Shown here: positions 1 through 7,290 of the stretch, one piece after another
Numbering within the stretch: position 1 is the first letter of the stretch
Layout: each line of letters starts with the position of its first letter
Assembly (NCBI GenBank): GCA_001184205.1
Contig: LBMP01000006.1
Span: forward strand, 285,503-349,502
DNA: 64,000 nucleotides
Direction of reading: 5' to 3'
Origin: Desulfocarbo indianensis
Lineage (GTDB): Bacteria > Desulfobacterota > Desulfarculia > Desulfarculales > Desulfarculaceae
Translations under genes and position numbers: made by a program
The notes under the pieces: generated by a model
The model's input: only the letters and a program-made list of their open reading frames with translations
Databases searched by the model: none
Told to the model about the DNA's origin: nothing

Positions 1-40
1 CCCGCCGCCAACAACGAGGCCGAGATCGGAGAGTGTTGCA

Positions 41-1186
41 ATGGATTTCGAATTCAGCGAAGAGCAAAAAGAATTTCGCAACCAGATAGCCAGATTCGTG
101 GATGAACGGGTGGCGCCCCGGGCCGAGGAACTGGACGAAAGCTGCCTCTTTCCCTTGGACCTGATGGAGGAGCTGGGTGAATTGGGCTACCTGGGCATCA
201 AGTACCCGGAAGAGGACGGCGGCGCTGGGCTGGACCAGCCCCACATTTATCACGCCATCTTTTGCGAGGAACTGGCGCGGGGCTCCATGGGGGTGGGGGC
301 GGTGCTGGCCATGCACACCTCCACCGCGACCTTCGGGCTCTACAAATGGGGCAACAAGGAGCTGAAGCGGCGTTACCTGGCGCCGGCCCTGCAAGGCAAG
401 AAGATAGCGGCCTTCGGCCTGACCGAGCCCAACGCGGGATCGGACGCGGCCTCCCTGCGCACCAAGGCGGTGCGCAAGGGCGACGAATACGTTCTGAACG
501 GCACCAAGATATTCATCTCCAACGGCACCATGGCCGACTTCGTCACCATCGCGGCGCGCACCTCCCAGGAGAAAGGCTTCAAGGGCATTTCCCTGTTCCT
601 GGTGGACACCGCCACGCCGGGCTTTTCCGTGGGCAGGCGTCTGAATAAATTCTCCACCCACTGCTCGGACGCGGCGGAGCTGGTGCTGGAAGACGTGCGC
701 GTGCCCGCGGAGTGTCTTTTGGGCGAGGAGAACATGGGGCTGATCAATCTGCAAAAGTCCCTCAATGACGACCGCATGATCACCGCCGCCCTGTCCTTGG
801 GGGTGGCCCGCGCCGCCTATCAGGCGGCCCTGCGCTACTCCCAGGAACGGGAGCAGTTCGGCCGCCCCATCTGTCAGTTCCAGGCGGTGCGTTTCCGGCT
901 GGTGGACATGCTGGCCCGCTTGGAAACGGCGCGTTTGTACACCTACCACGTGGCGGCCAAGGCCGATCAGGGCCTGGACATAACCAGCGAGGCCGCCATG
1001 GCCAAACTGGTGTCCTCCGAGGCGGCCAACTACGTGTGCCGCATGTGCGTTTCGGTTTACGGTGGCTACGGCCTCATGGAGGAATACCCGGCGCAGCGTT
1101 ACCTGCGCGATTCTTTCTTCCCCCTGGTGGCGGGCGGCACCAGCGACATCATGAGGGTCATCATCGCCAAGGGCATGGGAATTTGA
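41..1186 (+). CDS. acyl-CoA dehydrogenase family protein
   Basis: Predicted cytoplasmic FAD enzyme that oxidises an acyl-CoA at the alpha,beta bond, normally passing electrons to an electron-transfer flavoprotein. Its 381 residues match the family length. Visible marks are the N-terminal FSEEQKEFR helix, FGLTEPNAGSD near residue 125, REQFGRPI near 270 and GGYG near 345. The ATG has GGAGAG six bases upstream. The Glu that acts as base in medium-chain enzymes (EGT motif) is Gly365 here, and the alternative position used by isovaleryl-CoA dehydrogenase is Asp244 in LNDDR, so the base is not a standard Glu. The PreA-like gene follows after 171 bp on the same strand, probably in one operon. The substrate cannot be assigned. 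Confidence 0.9.
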   Translation: MDFEFSEEQKEFRNQIARFVDERVAPRAEELDESCLFPLDLMEELGELGYLGIKYPEEDGGAGLDQPHIYHAIFCEELARGSMGVGAVLAMHTSTATFGLYKWGNKELKRRYLAPALQGKKIAAFGLTEPNAGSDAASLRTKAVRKGDEYVLNGTKIFISNGTMADFVTIAARTSQEKGFKGISLFLVDTATPGFSVGRRLNKFSTHCSDAAELVLEDVRVPAECLLGEENMGLINLQKSLNDDRMITAALSLGVARAAYQAALRYSQEREQFGRPICQFQAVRFRLVDMLARLETARLYTYHVAAKADQGLDITSEAAMAKLVSSEAANYVCRMCVSVYGGYGLMEEYPAQRYLRDSFFPLVAGGTSDIMRVIIAKGMGI

Positions 1187-1357
1187 TCCCAGGCCGGGAG
1201 CCGGGCGGCGGCGCGGCTAGCGCTTGCGGCCCGGCTCCCGGCGGGGGTGAAGGCTGCGACAGGCAAGAAACCCGCGCCGCGCCGCTGCCGTCCGGCCAGG
1301 AGACAACCAGGCGAGCCGGACGAATCCGGGCAGGCCATAGTTCAAAGGAGATGGGAT

Positions 1358-2671
1358 ATGTCGGATCTGAGCGTCAAATTCGCCGGGAAAAAACTGAGAA
1401 GCCCCCTGGGCATTGCCTCCCACGCCGTATTCAACGGAGGCCTGGTGGACCCCCTGGCCGAGGCGGAACACCTGCGCAAGTACGTGGACCAGGGCGCGGG
1501 TTTCGTTTACACGCCATTCATTAACAACGAAGATGAACATCCCGCGGACGCTCCGCCCGCCTGGAAGTTCATGAACATCCATTCGCGCTCTCCCTTTGCC
1601 ATGGAGGGCCTATTGGTGGCCACCGAGGCCAGGCGCATAATGTGCCGGCTCAATCCGGGCCTCACCCTTATCGAAACCCTGCGGGAAAACCTGCCCGACG
1701 ACGTGGCGGTGATCGCCAACATGATAGGCCCCGGCGCGGACGCCGAGGCTTGGGCCGAACACTGCCGGCTGGCCCAGGACTCTGGCGCGGACATCATCGA
1801 GATGAACGTATCCTGTCCCATTCCCGCGGCCGAGGCCTCGGCGGTGACCAATTACTGCCGGGGCGAATTGTGCGAGGCCGCGGGCGCGCTTTTGGGCGAT
1901 TCGCCCAATTTGCTCATTCCGGTGGTGGAGGCGGTGGTAAAGGCGGTGGACATACCGGTGGGCGTCAAGTTCACCCCGGAGACCGGCTTCCCCCGCCTGG
2001 TGGCCCTGGCCCAGGGGGTGCGGGACGCGGGCGCGGCCTTTGTCTCCGGCATCAACGCTCCCATCTCGGTGGCGCCGCCTGACATTTACAAAGGCGGGCA
2101 GGGCAAGTGGCCCGGCCTCAAGGACAACCCCATCTGCGCCGCCCTGGGGCCCTGGGATCGCTTCCTGCTCTACCGCAACCTGGGCACCATCTCCGCTTTC
2201 GTGCCCGGCATCGAGCTCACCGGCATCGGCGGCCTGGTGGAGCCGGAGCATGTGGTGGAGGCCATGATGCTGGGCGCCCGCATCTGTCAGCTCTCCTCCG
2301 GGCTGCTGTGGAAGGGCACCGGCCTCATCAAGGAGTGCCTGGATTTCCTGGACAGCTACATGGCGAGCCAGGGCTACAAGTCGGTGGAGGAGTTCATCGG
2401 CCTGGGCGTGCAGTACATCAAGCCGGTGGAGCAGCTTGATTGGCGCTGCGAGGATTTCCTGGCCACGGTGGACGACCGCCTGTGCACCCGCTGCGGCCGC
2501 TGCGCCACGGGCATCTGCACCGCGCGCAAGCTCATGGAAAACCCCTCCCGCATCGTGATCGATTCCCGGCTCTGCGTGGGCTGCGGGCTTTGCCAGGCCA
2601 TCTGCCCGGAAAACGCGGTGAGCATGGTGGAGCAGAGACATCCGGTATTAGGGTTCAGCATGCAGCAGTGA
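1358..2671 (+). CDS. PreA-like dihydropyrimidine/dihydroorotate dehydrogenase-family protein with C-terminal ferredoxin domain
   Basis: The 437-residue protein has a dihydroorotate-dehydrogenase-like FMN barrel followed by two Fe-S cluster motifs, the architecture of the PreA subunit of NAD-dependent dihydropyrimidine dehydrogenase. EMNVSCP near residue 148 is typical of that family. The C-terminus has an unusual C-x2-C-x2-C-x4-C group and a canonical CVGCGLCQAICP group. The ATG at 1358 is chosen because AAAGGAG lies eight bases upstream; the frame is open further upstream but without family sequence. The next gene is PreT-like, which supports a PreA/PreT pair. The loop that carries substrate residues in true dihydropyrimidine dehydrogenases differs here (INAPISVAPP), so pyrimidine reduction is doubtful and another substrate is likely. 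Confidence 0.82.
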   Translation: MSDLSVKFAGKKLRSPLGIASHAVFNGGLVDPLAEAEHLRKYVDQGAGFVYTPFINNEDEHPADAPPAWKFMNIHSRSPFAMEGLLVATEARRIMCRLNPGLTLIETLRENLPDDVAVIANMIGPGADAEAWAEHCRLAQDSGADIIEMNVSCPIPAAEASAVTNYCRGELCEAAGALLGDSPNLLIPVVEAVVKAVDIPVGVKFTPETGFPRLVALAQGVRDAGAAFVSGINAPISVAPPDIYKGGQGKWPGLKDNPICAALGPWDRFLLYRNLGTISAFVPGIELTGIGGLVEPEHVVEAMMLGARICQLSSGLLWKGTGLIKECLDFLDSYMASQGYKSVEEFIGLGVQYIKPVEQLDWRCEDFLATVDDRLCTRCGRCATGICTARKLMENPSRIVIDSRLCVGCGLCQAICPENAVSMVEQRHPVLGFSMQQ

Positions 2672-2682
2672 TTCAACATAAA

Positions 2683-2720
2683 GGGCCCGCCCCCTGGGAG
2701 CGATCCCAGGGGGCGGGCCC
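2683..2720 (+). other. perfect 17-bp GC-rich hairpin with GCGA tetraloop between the PreA-like and PreT-like genes
   Basis: Bases 2683-2699 and 2704-2720 are perfect reverse complements, separated by GCGA, a GNRA-type tetraloop. The hairpin lies between the stop at 2671 and the next start at 2746. No T-run follows, so it is a poor intrinsic terminator. It more likely stabilises or partitions the mRNA between the two cistrons. Confidence 0.7.
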
Positions 2721-2745
2721 GCCAACATCAGTTGGGAGGTCAGGC

Positions 2746-4914
2746 TTGGCGCGGCTGGTCATAACCGTGGACGGACGCCGGTTGGAGGTGGAGGAAGGTT
2801 CAACCATTCTGGAGGCGGCGCGCGAGCAGGGCCTCGTCATTCCCGCCCTTTGCTCGCATCCGGCCTTGCCGCCGGGCAAACCGTCGCCCGAGGAAGTGAT
2901 CTACCAGAACGGCGTGGCCCGCCGCCATCAGGGAGGGGCGGCGGATATGGATTGCGGGCTCTGCCTGGTGGAGGTGGCGGGGAGCCCGGAAGCCGTGCGC
3001 GCCTGCGCCACCCTGGTCGCCGGCGGCATGGAGGTGCGCACCCAAAGCCCCCTGATTCAGGAAAGGCGGCGGCAAGCCCTGACCCGCATCCTGCGACGCC
3101 ACCCCAGCATCTGTCTGACCTGCGACCGCGATCCCCGCTGCCCGCCCTTCAGCGTTTGCGTGCGCAGCGCCAACGTGCCGGACCGCTGCGTGGCCTGTCC
3201 CGGCTATTTCGGCTGCGAGCTCTTGGCGGTGTGCGACCTGGTGGACATGCGGAACCTCGGCATCGAGCGGGAGCCGCCAGAAGAAACCCCGCCCACCGAC
3301 GATCCCCTGATCAGCTTTGATCCCGGCTTGTGCATCGGTTGCGGCCGCTGCGTGCGCGTGTGCCAGTCAATGGCCGGCGTGGGGGCCCTGGGCTGCGTGA
3401 TGGGCGAGGGGCGGCTGCAGGTGGGAACCAAGGCACCCACCTATGAGCAGTCCGGCTGCCGCCATTGCTTGCTCTGCGTGGAGGTCTGTCCCACCGGCGC
3501 GCTCACGGAAAAAGGGGTCAGGCTGGAATCTCCCCCCGACCAGGCAACGCGCCGGGAGATGCTGGTCCCCTGCCAGGCCGCCTGTCCCCTGGATTTGGAC
3601 ATACCCCTGTTCGTGTATCTCATCGCCCAGAAGCGCTATGAAGAGTCCCTGGCCGTGATTGAGGAGAAGCTTCCCTTTCCCTTGTTATGCGGCCTGATCT
3701 GTCACCATCCCTGCCAGCCCGCCTGCCGCCGGGGACGCCTGGACCGGGAGGTGCCCATCAAGGCATTGAAGCGGTTCGTGAGCGAAAACGCCGCCAGCCG
3801 GCCACCGCTCACCGCGGCGGAGTCGGGCAAGAAAGTGGCCGTGGTGGGGGCCGGTCCGGCCGGCTTGGCCGCGGCCCATTGGTTGCGCGCCCAGGGCGGG
3901 CACGCGGTCACCATCTTCGAGCAGGCAGAGGAGGCGGGAGGCATGCTCTGGTCCTGCATCCCGGATTTCAGGCTGCCCAGGGAGGCGGTGGCCCAGGCGG
4001 CGGCCAAGGTCAGGGATTTGGGAGTGGAGATTCGCACCGGCCAGCGGGTCGAGTCGCTGGAGGCACTTGGCCGGGCGGGCTTCGACGCCATCCTGTTGGC
4101 CACGGGTACCCAGCAAGAGCTGGGCTTGGGGATAGCGGGCGAGGACAGCCCCGGCGTCATGGGAGCCCTGGATATGTTGCGGCGGGTAAAGCATGGGCCC
4201 CCGCCCCGGTTGGGCGCGAAAGTGGCGGTGATCGGGGGAGGCAACGTGGCCCTGGATGCGGCCCGCACCGCCCTGCGCTGCGGAAGCAAAGAGGTGACGC
4301 TGGTGTACCGCCGTTCGGAAGAGGAGATGCCGGCCAGCCGCGAAGAACTTGGCCAGGCCCAAGCCGAGGGCGTGGCTTTTCATTGGCAGGCCGCCCCGGT
4401 ATCAATCGCGCCGGCAGGGCAAGGGCTGCAACTCAACCTGGTGAAAACCCGCCTGTCCGGCAAGGACCGCAGCGGCCGGGCGCGGGTGTTTTTAGTAAAA
4501 GGCTCGGACTACGGCATGGCCTTCGACAGCATCGTGACCGCGGTGGGGCAGCGTCCGCGGCCGGAAGACTGTCTCGGCCTGGAAACCGACAGGGCCAACC
4601 GGATCAAGATTAGCCAAGGAGAGTCACAGACCCGGCTGGCGGGAGTATTCGCCGCGGGAGACGTGGTATCCGGGCCCAGCAACCTGGCCAGCGCCATAGC
4701 CTCTGGTTTAAAGGCGGCAAGGGAGGTGGAGGCTTACCTTGGCGGGGCCAGGCCGGCGATGGAAAAGCAGGCTCGGATGGAAATTCCATATTGCCTTGGC
4801 GAAAGCTTACCGGCGGAGCCCGAGGGGCTGCATCCCCAGGAGGCGGAGGCCCTGCGCCAGGCCGGCCGATGCCTGCGTTGCAGCCTGCGTCTGGGACTTA
4901 AATGCGGCGCATAG
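2746..4914 (+). CDS. PreT/GltD-like FAD-NAD(P) oxidoreductase with NuoG-like Fe-S N-terminus
   Basis: A 722-residue iron-sulfur flavoprotein. The first ~100 residues resemble the NuoG [2Fe-2S] domain (PALC, then CGLC). HPSICLTCDRDPRC matches the His-Cys3 ligand pattern of NuoG cluster N5. Next comes a ferredoxin pair (CIGCGRCVRVC and CRHCLLCVEVCP), then a GltD/PreT-type Fe-S linker (PCQAACPLDLD), an FAD site (VVGAGPAGLAAA) and an NAD(P) site (VIGGGNVALDAARTA). The start is TTG at 2746, with GGGAGGT five bases upstream; the upstream open frame lies inside the previous gene. Together with the PreA-like protein it probably forms an NAD(P)-linked multi-cluster complex. Electron transfer to or from the acyl-CoA dehydrogenase is inference. 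Confidence 0.82.
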   Translation: MARLVITVDGRRLEVEEGSTILEAAREQGLVIPALCSHPALPPGKPSPEEVIYQNGVARRHQGGAADMDCGLCLVEVAGSPEAVRACATLVAGGMEVRTQSPLIQERRRQALTRILRRHPSICLTCDRDPRCPPFSVCVRSANVPDRCVACPGYFGCELLAVCDLVDMRNLGIEREPPEETPPTDDPLISFDPGLCIGCGRCVRVCQSMAGVGALGCVMGEGRLQVGTKAPTYEQSGCRHCLLCVEVCPTGALTEKGVRLESPPDQATRREMLVPCQAACPLDLDIPLFVYLIAQKRYEESLAVIEEKLPFPLLCGLICHHPCQPACRRGRLDREVPIKALKRFVSENAASRPPLTAAESGKKVAVVGAGPAGLAAAHWLRAQGGHAVTIFEQAEEAGGMLWSCIPDFRLPREAVAQAAAKVRDLGVEIRTGQRVESLEALGRAGFDAILLATGTQQELGLGIAGEDSPGVMGALDMLRRVKHGPPPRLGAKVAVIGGGNVALDAARTALRCGSKEVTLVYRRSEEEMPASREELGQAQAEGVAFHWQAAPVSIAPAGQGLQLNLVKTRLSGKDRSGRARVFLVKGSDYGMAFDSIVTAVGQRPRPEDCLGLETDRANRIKISQGESQTRLAGVFAAGDVVSGPSNLASAIASGLKAAREVEAYLGGARPAMEKQARMEIPYCLGESLPAEPEGLHPQEAEALRQAGRCLRCSLRLGLKCGA

Positions 4915-4918
4915 AAAA

Positions 4919-4941
4919 ACCGCCGGCGAGTAAAAGGCGGT
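4919..4941 (+). terminator. weak hairpin after the PreT-like gene
   Basis: ACCGCC and GGCGGT form a 6-bp stem around an 11-base loop just after the stop codon. There is no T-run, so this is at best a weak or Rho-assisted end of the operon. Confidence 0.3.
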
Positions 4942-5270
4942 AGAGCATACAGCCAAGGCGGCAACGATTCTCATAACCTATAGTTTAGATAGATCAATAC
5001 GCTTGAAGCCCTGGCCAGGGCCTCTTGGGTTGCGGCTGGCGGGGCGCATTGGGATTTCACAATCTGCCAATCAGCGGGCCGCCTGTGCCAAAAGCGGTGA
5101 AACGCCCCGCTGGGCGCGCTCGCTCAGCCTTTGGCGGCAAGGCTGGAATAATATTTAATCACAGTGTGAAAAAATGCTAATATGCCATGAATCGCCAGCG
5201 CTTATAAGTTTTTTTCGCAGTCCGCTTGGGTGGCCGGATTGGCGATCCGGCTAGCAACTGGGAGACGATA
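4942..5270 (+). promoter_or_regulatory. intergenic region upstream of the sigma-54 activator gene
   Basis: No gene is visible here. The stretch 5145-5220 is much more AT-rich than its surroundings. It contains TAATAT at 5178-5183, which could be a -10 element, but no convincing -35 accompanies it. It presumably holds the promoter of the activator gene starting at 5271. Confidence 0.35.
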
Positions 5271-7136
5271 ATGTCCAAGAGCAATTTGCCCGTCTGTCTG
5301 GACAAAGACGATGACAAAGAAATAATCAAGGAGCTTTTCAGTTCGCTTGATTACGCATCATTTGAAATGATGTCGAAGAACCTTCATCTCCTGATTATCT
5401 TGCTGGACACCGATTTGGTTTTGCGTTTCGCCAATAAGAATTTTTATGAATTGGTGGGTTGGAGCAAAAACGATATCTTGAACAAAGATTACGTCAAACA
5501 GTTCATTCCGCCCAGATTGAGACTCTTCGTGCACAGCACGGTCACGGCCATCCTTGCTAAAAAATCGACCAGTTACAGCGGGTCCAACGAAGTTATCACC
5601 AGGGATCGGGGGGTGCGCTATATAAACTGGAACGCGGTTCATCTCTGCCGCGAAAACGGCGACACCTACGGGATTCTCTGTCTGGGCCTGGACATCACCA
5701 ACCATCACAACCTGGACGACATCCTGAACCGGGTCGATCTGGAAAAAAACCTGCTGCTCCACGCCATCAGCGAGCCGGTGATTTACCATGATCCCGACGG
5801 GCGCATCACCTGGGCCAACCGCGCCTTTCTGGAGGCGACCAACCTCAACCTGGACGGGGTGCTCGGCTCTCACTTAAGGCAAGTGCTCGAATATCCAGGA
5901 GAAGGCAGCCTGAAATTCGCTCCGCTCAAACTCCCCGGCGAGCCGGGGCATGAGGAAGTGGTCAAGCTGCCGGACGGCCATTACTGGCTGAGCAAAAGTT
6001 ATCCCCTGCGGGCCCAGGACGTAAACCCCTATCAACTCATGATGATTCTGCATCCCACCGACCGCTTCGATGAAAAAAAGGCGCAGCTCAGGCAAGGCGC
6101 GGGTCTGGCGGGGGAAGGCGACGCCAGCCGCTACGCGGCCTGCAAGCTCGGCGCTGGTTGCGACCGGATATTGTTTCATTCCAAGACCATGTTGGAAGTG
6201 CAAAAGCTGGCGCAGGTCATCCATCAGGACAGAACCATACCGGTCTTGATCGAGGGGGAAACCGGAGTCGGCAAGGAGGTCATAGCCCGCTATATACATT
6301 ACGGCGAGACGGGCAATGACATTCCCTTCGTGGATATCAACTGCGCGGCCATAACCCCCACCATATTCGAAAGCGAGCTGTTCGGCTATGAAGGCGGCGC
6401 CTTCACCGGCGGCAGGGCGGGCGGGCAAAAGGGGAAAATCGCCCTGGCCGACGGCGGCACCTTGTTCTTGGATGAGATATCGGAAATACCCACCAGCATC
6501 CAGGCCAAGCTGCTCAGGGTGATACAGGAAAGGGATTATTATCCGGTGGGCGGGCTGGGTAAAAGAAAAGCCGATTTGCGCCTCATCTGCGCCACCAACG
6601 CCAATCTGGCCGAATGCGTTGAAAAGGGATCGTTTCGCAAGGACCTTTTCTACCGCTTGGAAGCCATCAGGATATACATCCCACCCCTAAGGGACAGGGC
6701 GGAAGACATCATGCCCCTGGCCGAGATGTTCCTCCGCAACATAGCCAAACAAAAAAATAAAAAGTTCACCAGCATTTCCCCGGAGGCCGCCAATATCCTC
6801 CTCAACTATCCCTGGCCGGGCAATGTCAGGCAATTGCGCAACGCCATGGAAAGAGTGGTGGTGATGTGGGACGAAAAGGAGCTTAAGCCCGAGCGTTTGA
6901 ACTTCCTGGAAATGAATAAGGGGGGAAAGATTTCGCAGCCCGAGGCGCCGGTAGACACCTTCAACAGCCGGCTGGCGCTGCCCAGCGGGGGGTTGGATTT
7001 GAAGGTATTGAACGACAAGATAATTAAACAGGCCCTGGCGCGGCACGGCGGTAACATCACCCAAACGGCGGCCTATCTGAAACTCTCCCGCAGGTCATTG
7101 AGTTACCGCTTGAAGCAGATGGACGGCGAAGAATAA
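5271..7136 (+). CDS. sigma-54-dependent transcriptional activator with PAS domains
   Basis: A 621-residue enhancer-binding protein. Two PAS-like segments lie at about residues 30-145 and 160-255, a central AAA+ domain at about 310-540, and a Fis-type helix-turn-helix at the C-terminus (GNITQTAAYLKLSRRSLSYRL). The Walker A motif is GETGVGKE, and LFLDEISEIP marks the Walker B region. The sigma-54 contact loop reads GAFTGG instead of GAFTGA. There is no receiver domain, so signal input is probably a ligand or redox change sensed by PAS. The ATG at 5271 has GGGAGA five bases upstream. Its likely targets are the neighbouring oxidoreductase genes, by position only. Confidence 0.88.
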   Translation: MSKSNLPVCLDKDDDKEIIKELFSSLDYASFEMMSKNLHLLIILLDTDLVLRFANKNFYELVGWSKNDILNKDYVKQFIPPRLRLFVHSTVTAILAKKSTSYSGSNEVITRDRGVRYINWNAVHLCRENGDTYGILCLGLDITNHHNLDDILNRVDLEKNLLLHAISEPVIYHDPDGRITWANRAFLEATNLNLDGVLGSHLRQVLEYPGEGSLKFAPLKLPGEPGHEEVVKLPDGHYWLSKSYPLRAQDVNPYQLMMILHPTDRFDEKKAQLRQGAGLAGEGDASRYAACKLGAGCDRILFHSKTMLEVQKLAQVIHQDRTIPVLIEGETGVGKEVIARYIHYGETGNDIPFVDINCAAITPTIFESELFGYEGGAFTGGRAGGQKGKIALADGGTLFLDEISEIPTSIQAKLLRVIQERDYYPVGGLGKRKADLRLICATNANLAECVEKGSFRKDLFYRLEAIRIYIPPLRDRAEDIMPLAEMFLRNIAKQKNKKFTSISPEAANILLNYPWPGNVRQLRNAMERVVVMWDEKELKPERLNFLEMNKGGKISQPEAPVDTFNSRLALPSGGLDLKVLNDKIIKQALARHGGNITQTAAYLKLSRRSLSYRLKQMDGEE

Positions 7137-7290
7137 GAGGGAAAGGTTTTCACGGGTTCCGCCTGGCCCTGGTTAACGGGCTGGCGCGGCTTTCCCGGCG
7201 CTGACCAAGGCGATTGCGAAACCTGATCCATTATTGAAACCGCGCTGAAGCCATGCCTTGCCGCGGCCTCCTTGGGGGCTGGCGGGAATG

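Noticed and set aside
1247-1357. N-terminal extension of the PreA-like protein
   Set aside because: Arg/Pro-rich non-family sequence; ATG 1358 has a good ribosome-binding site.
5135-5155. TTGGCGG...TGG as a sigma-54 promoter of the activator gene
   Set aside because: The -12 GC is replaced by GG, and the TTGC context is missing.
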